NCBI GenBank assembly: GCA_013397695.1 | Contig: VYZI01000104.1 | Coordinates: 298,596-362,595 of the forward strand | Source: Centropus unirufus | Taxonomy: Eukaryota; Chordata; Aves; Cuculiformes; Centropidae | Reading direction: 5' to 3' | DNA length: 64,000 nt | In this document: positions 52,131 through 62,665 of the stretch, piece after piece | Layout: the number at the start of each line of letters is the position of its first letter | Position numbering within the stretch: position 1 is the stretch's first letter | Made by a program: the position numbers and the translations under genes | The notes under the pieces: model-generated | The model's input: only the letters and a program-made list of their open reading frames with translations | Database searches by the model: none | What the model was told of the DNA's origin: nothing

Positions 52131-55100
52131 CTGTCAAGATTCAAGAAGAAAGATCTGGCAAACCCCTCACATCACACACACTCTGCAATGCTTGGGTGGA
52201 GAGCTGTGCCCCAGTAACATCGAATTTTGAGCTGCAACCTTTCGCTTTTGAAGTGCTCTCTGTCTCTAGTCCCTTTGCCTGCAGAGCTGCCCACAATTCT
52301 CTGAGCAGCAAAAGCCTTAGTTTTCTGGGGGGAAGGACCACTGCAGGGTTCATCCCTGTGTGCACGAACTGATAAACAGGTGGATTCAGTCTCCACAGGC
52401 TAAACTTAAGTTCCCTCTGCAAATGTATTTTTGTTAAAATCTGTGGAACACTGCTGTAGTTATTCAAATAAGTGGTTTTAAGTTCAAAGGTAATGTCATG
52501 TTCACTTGGAATGTAAGCATGAGCAACAGACTCACAGATACACTGTCTCCCTACATCCCAATCTCTGCTGTAGGCAGGGTGGTAATATATAAAGAGAGAG
52601 CAGGTGGGAATTTTTTTCAGTGGGGAAGATAAAGACATATCTCTAAAGCTAAGTTCACTGCCTATCCTAAATTTTGAAAATGAAATAAAAATATCTCATG
52701 AATTGAGCTGGCATGTAGAAAATAAAAAGAAACAATTGAATGCAGAAATATGTAGGAAATTCACTGATGATTTTATTTCAAAAGAGTTTGGAGAACGTCT
52801 CCATCTTCCCAATTTCTTCTATCAACTGTATGAAATGGCCACTGAACTTACTCATGCAAAAGCCCTTTATCCAATTATATTTAGTATCTTGAGGTTTGAG
52901 ACCTCAAAGAGCTCAGAAATAAGTAGCTTTCAGGTTGACACCTACCTAAATGGCCTAATTTGCTATATGTAAATGGTCTCCATGGCCAGAAATTTTGCTG
53001 AAGGTATTTGCTTTATGTATGTAACTCTGACAGCATTCAAAGGAATGGGGTTAGGACTCTGATCTCCCTGTGTAGTCAGAGAAGAGGGATAAGCCCATAA
53101 GTGGAATGAGAGACAGGTTGGAAGACTAAGGCAATGATTTAAAGTGCCTTCAGTGAGCAGGTAGCCCCAACACCTGAACTTCAGTCTCTGATATTTCGTT
53201 CCCTGCCTATTATGCTTTACAAAATGCTTGGGGAAAACACTTTGCACATCATCTTCAGCACATCAGCAGTGAAAAAATCAGGGATTCCAGTGTCATGTCA
53301 TAAATCATGGAACCTTGTGTCTCTGACACTTGAAAGACAAAATGTTAGAATTTGTCTATAATGATATCCTTTAACTCAGGCAAAAGTACTTTAGCCTTTC
53401 AGTGTGTTTGCAAACACCATCGATGGCAGCCCAAATAGCCCTGTTTCTGTGTCAGACCCTGATCTCTCTGGTTTCGTCGTGGATATTAACTCAGGCATTT
53501 TACTGAGATAAATGGTCACATAGATAAAATAAAAATGGGGCCTTCAGCAGACTTTTTGCAATAGCTAGGGAAAATAATCTCCCCCCTACTTATTCCATTA
53601 TCACAGACTAATTGGAAGATCCAGAAAGTCCCTCCATGTCATTAGCTGTCTACAAGATAAGAGAGCTGCAGCAGATCAAATTCTTCCCCACAATGGCTAT
53701 CGTAACACAGCCAGGAACTGAAGTCCAGTCTGTAACTTTACCACTTCCATTGCACAAGAGATGCACAGTGGTGAAATATCCCCAAAATGGGATTAAACAA
53801 TTATGTTTAGAAACATAAACACATAGAGGCAGCCTACTAAATGAGCAGATTCTTTTGAAAATTGGCACTGTCAAAACAAACACAGTTGCCTGTAGCACCC
53901 TTCCACTGCTCCTGCTGACAGCACTAGTGAGGAGGAGGAGGTGCTGAGTAGTCTGGTATTATGAGGAGGAGGATGGTGTTGGGAAAGGTGTTGGGTTTGA
54001 CACAGAACTATCAAGAGCAGGAAAGTGAAAGTCAAGGAAATCAGCCTTGTGCCATCTAAAATTGCTCTGGCACTAAACCTATAAAAATCAATGACTTTGC
54101 TTTCACAGTAGTTTTCACATAAACCTGAGGGAGCACACAGCGTGAGTTGCACCAGATGGAAAATCACTGGAAGTACTGAGTGAGACAAGAGCAATGCTGG
54201 TATCTATCAGCTACATCAAACACAGAATTCACAAACAGTAATTCAGGCTATTCAGATCTGTCCCTGCCTTTTACGTTTGCTCTGCTAGTGAGGAGGGAGA
54301 GACGGCCAAGAGAAAACTTAAGTGTTATGTCAGCAGGTAGCAAAAGGATTGTTTATAATCTTTTGCATTTGTACCATTTATCTCAGTAAAAATTTGGTAA
54401 TACAACAGTCTGAATTTTAGGTTAGAAGTTACTTTTACCTGGTTCTACCTTTTCAAACCCTTTTCATCACAGCAGCTTGTCTTCCTTCACCTTCCCTCAT
54501 AGAACCACCCCCCTCACACAACTACATTTAAAACCTTCTCACAAAGAAAACTGAAGGAAAATAATTTTTGTGGAACTTATCCATCTTTCAAAACAGCTTG
54601 TAGCAGAAGGGAGCTGAGAGTTATGAGCCTATTGAATAGTTTTGCAGAGCAAATATACACTGAAAAACTTTTCCTCTTGAATTCCTGTTTTTAATTTGTT
54701 CTCCAAATATGCTGGTGAGAAGAGTCAGCCCATTTTTACAGACATGGAAAGTGAATATATAGATTTCAGTAATTGTTTATGATACAGGGGTGTCAGTTCC
54801 AGAAACTGAGTAGAATAACTCACAGGAGATCACAGTCCTGATTTGTGGCAATATTTGGGCAGTGCCCTGCCAGTACAAGAATTGTTACCAGCAAGTAACA
54901 CATACTTGGGGTTTTTGATGTCTGTGAATAAAAATCTTCCTGCACTACCCTTCTCTGGAGTCCAGAAGGCCGATGTCCTAGGCTGTAAGAACAGAATTCT
55001 CATAATTATGGATGACAGAAATATTTCTAACCCCTGCCCAGCTTCTGCTTCAAAGGATTCAAACTACCATCTAAGTAATTATGCAACATCCAAACACCCC

Positions 55101-57826
55101 ATTTTGAGCTGTGCAGACACCCGTTTGGGACACCCTACCCAGAACTCTTGCGGAATAAGAACATTTTTTAAAAAACATTTAACACGAGGACTGCATTTTC
55201 AGCCCCACATAGCAGAGGTTTCAGATTAATTGAGGGGCAGGTGAGAAAGTCGGAACTGATTTGCTGTATCCACATGAAATTGTTAGTAAATGAACTTGTA
55301 TCCAACCTTCTGACGACTAAGAAAAAAGTGGACTATGGAAAAGCTGAACAAAGGAAAACAGGAAAGCTCACTGAACAGTATGGGGGTGTGTGGTATTTGT
55401 TTGCATAGAGATAGAAATAGAGGTTGATAAGCTGCTAGCCTGATTTTAGGCCTCTTCTTGTTATATGGTACTTGCAGTAGAGCCACAAAAGTAATAACCA
55501 TTTCCAAGACCAGTGTAAAGCCAAAAGCAGGTCAAAATCTTGCTTGCTGTCTTCAGAGTAATGAGCTCTCAGAAATCAACAGATTTAGGGATTTCTGTAT
55601 GGACAAACTTCACTTGCCTCAGGTTTCCCTGATAATGTCTTGGCAATGAAGCCAAACTTCAACCTCCCTTTTGTTCTATAGGATTCTTTATGAGCCAGAT
55701 ATAGTGCAAAAGTAATCCAGGCAGAGGATGGCTCTTCTGTGTGACCTCCTGCTTACACTGGCAAATGCTTGCATTGGCACACCAGTATGATATGGCACAT
55801 GGTGATGCTGGGGCTGTTGCTATTGCTTTTTAGAACTATTGATTTCCTGCCCTTTCTTGTAAAGGATACTGTGAACTGGAAGCAGTTGAAGGTTAACTGC
55901 AAAGATTTCATTAAAAAAAACATATTTAAATTGTTTAAGATCTTAAATCATTAGTAGCTAAATGTCTGCACCTAAGAACTGCACTGAAATTTATGTCTTC
56001 AGCTAACAAACTTCCAAAAGTTACCTGCCAGTATGACCACCCCAGAGTTTGTGCTGGTCTTGCTACAGCTCAGTACTCACAGGCACCCCTGAGCTCCATG
56101 TCAGGTCTTGGCAGATGTGCTGGCTGTTACACAGGAATCCTCTGCTCTGGACCTCACTTAACAGACTAGGAAGAAGAAATGGGTTTCCTGAGCTGGCAGT
56201 GCCTTAAAGTAGTCTAAATCTGGCATGTTGGTGAGAACGAAAAAGTGACAAGGAGAGGCTGGTAGAAGGGGAAAACATGTCTCTACCAGCACTCCTACTC
56301 CAGGCATGTGTATGACCAAAGAATAGCAAGAAGATACGAGTCTAACCCTGTGGTAGAGAGATGCCGTCTCCACTAGCCAACAAGAACAACTCCTGGTGGT
56401 TTGCCTGGGCAAAAGGGCTGGCAATAAGCAAAAAGAAACATTAAAGGGACACTGAACACTCCTGCCAGAGGGTAAGAGAAGTGAGGAAACGGATTGCTGC
56501 CCAAAATACAATGCACGCATATTTGTGTGTGCATGAAGGGGAAGTTTACATATGTCTTGTTTATAAGCTGTAACATTATAAACTGACATTTCGGTTACTG
56601 TGGCTATGTTTCCCCATTTATACTTCTTTTTTTCTCAGTAGCATTTTCTTTGCTTTGTGTGCAAACTTAAGCCTTAGCAAAAGAGGAGAGCTTGCTGCCT
56701 GAGAACACCAAAGGGAACTACTTTACTCACCTGAGGATCTGTGCAAGTATACGTGTTTGTGAATTTTGGAGGAACCTCCTAACATCCAGAGCCGTTATCT
56801 ACTGTTGCTGAGAGCACCTGGCTGAAGGGCTACATCCTGTGTGACCTGTGGCAGTTTTCTTATGAAGCAGATACAACAGAGCTATAGAACAGATGGTCCT
56901 TCATCTGGGAGACTTGGTATCCAGACCCTTAATTTGGGTGTTTCTGAAGGGTAATTGCCTTCAAGACTTGCCAGTATTTTGTTCTTAAAGCTCTACATAT
57001 ATAGCTGAAATATTTTCCCTTCTCCTATCATTCAGGCAATGTTAAGGCTTCCCTTCTGCAGGCAAAAAAATATCTCTACTTCTTTCACCTCTACATCACC
57101 ACCCAACCCCTAACACTGAGGACACAGCGAAGAAGACAGTCCCTAAGGACAGGGCACCCCAGCAGCCTTGGAGGGCTAAAGTTCCCTTGGAGACACTGAA
57201 ATTAAATGCTGTTCTGTGCTGGGTCTGAACCAGTCCAGTACTGGTGGGTTTGAGGAGGAGCAGAAATGAGAGGCATGGTGTGATACTTAAACCCAGTATG
57301 ATCTATCCCTTGCAAAGGGTTCAGCCACAATAGGTTCCTTCAGTCTTCTTAGTCATTAGAGTATTTTCAGCATTGTTCTTCCTCCTAAAGAATTGCTTCA
57401 GAATGCAAAAGCAGAATGATGAATACATCTTTCCTTTCCCTTCTGAATCCAGCTTTGAAAAACTTGCTTCTCATCTTGTTTCCTCCTCAGGTCAAAATAA
57501 GCCAACCAAATCCTGCAGTATACCTATCAATACAAACAAAAGATGCAGAAGGGTGTTTTTGTAGCAGAAATAACCACTGTTCAAAGAATGATTTTCCTTT
57601 CACGACAGCATAAGATCCTTCCAACTTGACCAAATTGATTACTGAATCAAAGCAAATGAAGGCAGAGAAAGTAGTTTTCTTGCACACATCTGGAATGTTA
57701 TATACTCTTCATGCTATAGGGAAGGAAGTTAAATGCTGGAGCTCTTGGTAAGAAAAACCCAGAGAGGAAAAAAGAAGAAGGGATAGCTTGGGATTAGCAC
57801 TAGCGTAACATCCTGCAGTACGTTTA
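52131..57826. other. Sequence between CR1 and the pyrimidine repeat
   Basis: No gene is confirmed. The first 850 bp are unusual: a 165-codon frame on the minus strand (52141-52638), a 122-codon frame on the plus strand (about 52604-52972), and a TATATAAA at 52586-52593 between them. A 143-codon minus frame lies at 56158-56589 and a 128-codon plus frame at 54843-55229. None of these shows a recognisable domain, and lengths near 120-145 are at the limit of what chance produces in 64 kb of AT-rich DNA. Confidence 0.4.
52621..52972 (+). CDS. Possible terminal exon, unknown product (weak)
   Basis: A T-rich tract ending in TTTTTTTCAG at 52620 looks like a splice acceptor and leads straight into a frame open for about 117 codons to a TAA at 52970-52972. 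The translation is lysine, glutamate and leucine rich with few cysteines (for example NKKKQLNAEICRKF and LHLPNFFYQLYEMA), which is a protein-like composition. A candidate AATAAA lies roughly 550 bp downstream, near 53528. I recognise no family, codon use is not clearly biased, and length alone does not exclude chance. It could also be residue of an unrecognised transposon. Confidence 0.15.
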
Positions 57827-58150
57827 CTCTTCTCTCTTCTCTTCTCTTCTCTTCTCTTCTCTTCTCTTCTCTTCTCTTCTCTTCTCTTCTCTTCTCTTCT
57901 CTTCTCTTCTCTTCTCTTCTCTTNNNNNNNNNNNNNNNNNNNNNNNNNNNNNNNNNNNNNNNNNNNNNNNNNNNNNNNNNNNNNNNNNNNNNNNNNNNNN
58001 NNNNNNNNNNNNNNNNNNNNNNNNNNNNNNNNNNNNNNNNNNNNNNNNNNNNNTCTCTTCCTCTTCTCTTCCTCTTCTCTTCCTCTTCTCTTCCTCTTCT
58101 CTTCCTCTTCTCTTCCTCTTCTCTTCCTCTTCTCTTCCTCTTCTCTTCTC
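57827..58150. repeat. Pyrimidine-rich tandem repeat flanking an assembly gap
   Basis: Left of the gap the + strand is an almost perfect CTTCT pentamer array (57836-57923). Right of the gap (58054-58150) the unit is an 11-mer, TCTTCTCTTCC, repeated without visible mismatch. The long Arg/Glu/Lys-rich minus-strand frame through it is a translation of the repeat and not a gene. Confidence 0.95.
57924..58053. other. Assembly gap (130 N)
   Basis: Undetermined bases inside the pyrimidine tandem repeat. The repeat unit changes from 5 bp to 11 bp across the gap, so the true length and internal structure are unknown and the N count need not be the real size. Confidence 0.97.
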
Positions 58151-60463
58151 GTATTTCTTCATGGGATCAGCCTTGCAGACTCTCCCAGGTGTATAATGCC
58201 CCTTTCATGTATTGTACGAGTGACACCAAGAGTACAGCAGCTTCAAAACATAAAAGGAAAAAAGTCTCCCTCAACGCCATCATCATTTTTAAAAAAGACA
58301 ATTGATGTCACCTGAAGCAGCATCTATGAAGCCCAATTATACCACATTTCATTCAAGTGTCAAAAATTGGAATAATAATAACCACCGACAAGAAACATAT
58401 ATAGGAAATGATGCAGCCATCTTCTTTTGTTTTGGCCATGTGTTTTCATAAATTCCTGCTTTGAACAGACCCAGTGCCACATTCCTTCAAGGACTTTCTT
58501 GCTCGCTATTGTTTTCAGTTCTTAACATTGGCTTCCCTGACTACTTCCCTTGTGTTGACAGTCACTCACAGAGCGTCCATATGCTCACCACTTGGGTAGT
58601 CAATCATTTGTGAATTAGCTACCCAATCAACTATCTCCAAGAGCCTGGTATTTTTTTTTCGTTGCTGGTGTTTTGAGTGAGTGTATTGCTTGCAAAAGGT
58701 GTCAGATTAAACATGCAGAAATGGATTTATTCACAGAGTATGGATAGCATAGTTGGAAACAGAGAGACAAGCACTGGCCTGAGTTCACACTAGTTTTCTT
58801 TTGGGTTTGGGGGGTTTTTTAAAACTTTTTTTTTTTGTTGTTGTGGTTTACACCATACCTGAGGTAAAATGTCCCTAGGCTCTGAAAGACTTCAGCCACT
58901 TTCTTACTTAAAATGGCATATTTGGAAAGAGGGTAGAGTCTTGGCTGGAAGTAAGAAAGCTCCAGGGGCTGCCTCAATGTGGAGGACAGAAAGGTTAAAG
59001 GAACCAAAGACATCCCAGCACCATATTTTTTTCTCATCTAAGATCAGGGAGGTGCGTATTGCAGCCCTGTGAAACATAATCCTCTTTGCATTCCTGCCTT
59101 CCCAGCAGCATGGATCGAGCCTTCATAACCCCTTGACAAAGAACACAACAAGCACTTGTGCATAGTGCCGTGTGTGATCTCAGACAAAGGCAGTCCCTCT
59201 TTTAAGATCTGCCTTGAAACACCTACACAATACTTTTCCTTAGCTGCCATTTTTGAGGAATTTTAAAGCATTTTAATATCAGCCAAAACAGCCTAAACCA
59301 AACAAAGCCAACTTGCAGAAAAGCCAAGCTTTCACACAGCAAAGTTGTTCCAAATCAGGATTTTCACTTGCCCCTGACAGACACTACCTAATTCAAAGTT
59401 GGACACAAGCCTTCACATGGCTTAATACACAATCCAGGTGAATTTTCATTCTCTTATAAGAAAAGGGCCAAAAAGTTGGGGTAATGAGGCTGTCTTTCAT
59501 GATCTCACTTTACAGTCCAGGTTTATGCTAAAAGATGAATAGCATAGATATTTGCAGGGGTTCTATATTTATCACCTTTACCTGACTTTAGAGATTACAA
59601 GTAATCTATTTATAAGCAAAAAAAAGAAATAAAATTAAATGCCAGTCCAAAGAAAATGTCACTGGTGATGAGAAAATCAAGTTGATTTTGTTTCTTCTCA
59701 TGAATCATTGCCACAATAAAGGTCTGCATGACAATTGTGCCGTTAGCAATCATTGAAAACCCAAATTCTCTTGAAATTATGAGTTGGCTGGTCCTTATAT
59801 CGATAGTACTTGGTGATAATGAGAATAATGCACAGAGAGAAACAATTAATATTCTGTATTAATAGAAATCAAGATATAAAACACTCATTAAGGTATGCAG
59901 ATATGATTCAAAGGAAACTAGTAAGAAAATGCTGGTTTTAAGTGGAGATATTACCGAGAATAATACTTCAACTTAGAGCTTCCCAGAAGAAATATAAAAT
60001 ACTTGTTTATTCAGTGTTGGAACAATAAAAAATTGTTTTATTGATAATAGTACATTGATACATATTAGACCAATGGCAATTTTCCTGAAATTTTCCTTTC
60101 TGTGGAATTCATGAAAGAAATTTAAAACACACAAGGCAAATGTTCAGTGCTGGAGACAGTAATGTATGGAATCAAAGTGGAACTACCTGGACTGTACATT
60201 AAATAAAAGACAGAGAATGAGCCCTGAGTGAATTTTTATATGTTCACATAACAACAAACTAGTAAAAGATTCTGACCTCTGGCATGTCAGAAATCTTTCC
60301 AGTTTTGATATTTTCAATAAAATAATTCCCACGAGGGCCAGAAAAAAACACTGACTTGCTTTCTCTTTTGCTTTCAATAAAATGAGACACCATCTGTATT
60401 ATGAAAAAGAATACCAATAATTTGATAGTCTTCTGAAGTAGCTTTTATAAAGGTTTTGCTTAG
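58151..60463. other. Gene-poor AT-rich sequence
   Basis: No gene is supported. A T-rich run lies at about 58820-58850. The complex AT-rich block at about 59640-60010 is uninterrupted by repeats and could be conserved non-coding or intronic sequence preceding the exon-like stretch at 60464. Confidence 0.4.
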
Positions 60464-60706
60464 GATTTAATATTGCCCAGGAAGTCCATCAGATTTTCAT
60501 GGATCTGTTGGAGAAAGAGATGTGCAGCATTGAACATCAGCTCCTCACTTGTGCAGTCAACAGCACATACATCAGCAAAGATAATGCTGAAGGGTATGTG
60601 CTCAATTTTTCTACAGCCAACAGAGGCTACAGTGGAAGGAATCTGGAGGAGCTAATTTCAATAATGTGGTATGGCTGGGTCCCATCTGTACACAAGAAAT
60701 CACCTA
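60464..60706 (+). CDS. Candidate internal coding exon, unknown protein
   Basis: A frame open from 60451 to 60735 carries codon use unlike the surrounding AT-rich DNA, with many codons ending in C or G (CTG, GAG, CAG, CTC, AAC, AGC, TAC, ATC). The donor is excellent: CCTA followed by GTAAGTATG at 60707. The acceptor is TTTTGCTTAG at 60463, with an alternative CAG at 60480. Using the first, the exon is 243 nt and phase 1 at both ends. The 80-odd residues include LLEKEMCSIEHQLL, sequons NST and NFS, and MWYGWVPSVHKK. The two sequons would fit an extracellular segment, but I recognise no domain. A phase-compatible candidate next exon is at 61355. What remains unknown is the gene, its other exons, and whether this is a living exon or a relic. 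Confidence 0.4.
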
Positions 60707-61354
60707 GTAAGTATGAAATGTGTTCCCTAAACTGAAATGACTTCAGAACATCTCTGCTTTTAGGGCCCTGTTGGCAGAAAGGATTCTCATCTGACTCCTT
60801 CTGAACTGATTGTACACAAATATTTGAGTATAGTGCAAGATTATTAATTGAAGAAAGAAAGAAAGAAAAAAAATGAGTCAGGCAGCAGTGTGCAATAATA
60901 AATAGGGGCATGCAGTCAAAACAATTAATGTCACTTTCCAAGGTCTTTTGGAAATTTATCAACAGAGAAACCCACAGATAGTTCCTTTTCAGTGCAATTT
61001 GGAAGGGGTTAGGATGGGCCATGCTACTGTAAATCCCAGGCTGAAAGATTAGAAGGGCAAAAATAGAGAGACATTTAAAAAAATAACACTTTTTCTCCTA
61101 AATTTGCTCTTTACAAATAAACAAAAATAAAATTGGGCATGTTCAGTCAGGGCAAAGACTGGGTCAGAGAAGCTGACCCATAATGCTAGGTGGAGAACCA
61201 GAATTTTCCAGTGCTCAGCACCAATTAAGTCCATGTTTGCAGAAAACATCCTTCCCAGGAGGGCCAATGTAGCAGAAAGAATTTGGCTCCCTCTCAATGT
61301 TTGCAGAAATGTTTTCAGTAGATCTTTTCCTGGCAAGCTGCCCTCTTTCTACAG
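60707..61354 (+). other. Putative intron between the two candidate exons
   Basis: A 648-bp stretch beginning GTAAGT and ending in a polypyrimidine tract plus CAG. It contains a (GAAA)n run at about 60853-60872. A 13-bp direct repeat, ATGTTTGCAGAAA, occurs at about 61232 and 61298. A 131-codon minus-strand frame at 60627-61022 runs antisense to the first exon and the intron, and shows no domain. Confidence 0.3.
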
Positions 61355-61520
61355 TTAGTTATTTAAACAAGACTTCAAAAGTCTGGATTATCATCTCCCC
61401 GATTCTCAGTTTCCTATCATTAAAACATGAAAAAAAACCCAAACTTCTTTCATGGCCAATGAGTGAAGAGGACAAATGTAGAAGTTCTTAATGCTCCAAA
61501 GCTTCGCTGCTGGGAGTCAG
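61355..61520 (+). CDS. Candidate downstream exon (coding end or non-coding)
   Basis: A strong acceptor (CTGCCCTCTTTCTACAG ending at 61354) and a strong donor (GGAGTCAG followed by GTAAGGAT at 61521) bracket 166 nt. If joined to the exon ending at 60706, the single base left over there combines with the first two bases here to continue an open frame (SYLNKTSKVWIIISPILSF, then KPKLLSWPMSEEDKC) to a TAA at 61489-61491. That stop is only 29 nt from the donor, a distance that normally escapes nonsense-mediated decay. The short hydrophobic WIIISPILSFL run might be membrane-associated, but it is short. The other two frames contain stops near 61460-61466. It could equally be an exon of a non-coding RNA. 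Confidence 0.25.
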
Positions 61521-62567
61521 GTAAGGATATGATTTTTGCACCAACAATTCTTACTTTGTTCATGTTGTGGTCTTACCCTTCATTAAGTACTCAAACATTG
61601 AAAATAAAATCAATTCCTAAAGCAACAATACTTACTGCTCCCAGAAATCCTCTATTTCCAAACTGACTGAGCTGCATTGCTCACTGAAACTGTCTCCCCC
61701 TTTCAGTGATCAGTCTTGACTCCCTTGCTTCATCTTCAGTTTACCCAGAGCTTTGTCCTGCTTTACTCAAGTAGGCAGCTGAGGAGCTTGTCATGTACAA
61801 GAATATTAAGTATGCATGTTTCTAGGTATGTATGCACATATGTCTATATATTTGTGTATGCGTATACACTATATACGTATATATGTGTGTTTAAGTACTG
61901 CTGCTGCTGGGAAAGGAAAAACAACTCAAATTCCAGTAATTTTTAAATATGTCTTTGCATGTATCAGAGGGATAGAGAACAACACTTGTTCAGTGACAGA
62001 AAATAGACTGTTTCTGGGGTTCTTCTTGGCATTGTTGGCACCATGTACATAATGATGATCCAATGCCCTGTAACTCACAGTGACACTGGCAGACAGCAAA
62101 CGTTGTAAGCCATGCCGAAAGAAAAGATTGTTCTTTTGCTCTTATATTTTCAAATACAGCCTTGAATTGGCCTTATTTATCACTGGTCAGTTGAAGGGAC
62201 ATAAGAGGTGAATTTACCAGATAGAGCCATCCTGTTAGCTCTCTAGTTGTCTTTCCCAATAAATATTCACTAATCACTTTTAAAAAGTGGCTATTTCTGG
62301 GTCACAGAATGGTCATCAGCCTGTTAGCAAAGTCCTATGGTATCTCTCAGCTCTGCAAAGACACCACTTCAGGTCTGAGTAATATGTATGCATAAAAGAA
62401 GGCCATATTGAACATGATGTGGGCTTATCAGCCAGCCAACAGGTTGTGGTCCTCAGTGGGCCCAGGGAGCAGAGCAAAGATGACAATTTTTGTGGAAGAT
62501 CTGAAGAGCTACTGAGATACTCTGTAGGTGTGACATTTAGGTTTTGGGTTTAATACTGTGAGTTAAA
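61521..62567. other. Unannotated sequence
   Basis: Nothing is supported beyond a TATG/TATA-rich simple stretch at about 61815-61895 containing ATATACGTATAT and similar short palindromes. I could not identify a further exon continuing the pair upstream. Confidence 0.45.
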
Positions 62568-62665
62568 CCTGTTGTAGTGGAAGGTGTCCCTGCCCATGGC
62601 AAGGGGATTGGAACTGGGTAATCTTTAAGGTTCCTTAACCCAAACCATTATACGATTCTATGAAG
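62568..62665 (+). mobile_element. CR1 3' tail fragment
   Basis: About 100 bp matching the end of a forward-oriented CR1. GTGGAAGGTGTCCCTGCCC leads into ATGGCAAGGGGATTGGAACT, then TAATCTTTAAGGTTCCTTAA, and the element ends with ACCATTATACGATTCTATGA. This is the classic avian CR1 3' UTR (GGAGGTGTCCCTGCCCATGG, TGATCTTTAAGGTCCCTTCC, CCATTCTATGATTCT). It is severely 5' truncated and moderately diverged. Confidence 0.9.

Noticed and set aside
52586..52593. TATATAAA as a promoter
   Set aside because: A single TATA-like octamer in AT-rich DNA is common, and no transcription-start evidence is available, so it is not annotated as a promoter.
54843..55229. 128-codon plus-strand frame
   Set aside because: The composition looks random and there are no motifs or convincing splice sites.
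56158..56589. 143-codon minus-strand frame
   Set aside because: No recognisable domain or splice context. With AT-rich composition, about one ORF of this length is expected by chance in 64 kb over six frames.
57824..58162. Arg/Glu/Lys-rich 112-codon minus-strand frame
   Set aside because: It is a translation of the pyrimidine tandem repeat and the N gap, with no independent coding evidence.
61815..61895. ATAT/GTAT-rich short palindromes as a regulatory site
   Set aside because: Explained by simple TATG/TATA sequence; no ordered structure like that at 38.4 kb.
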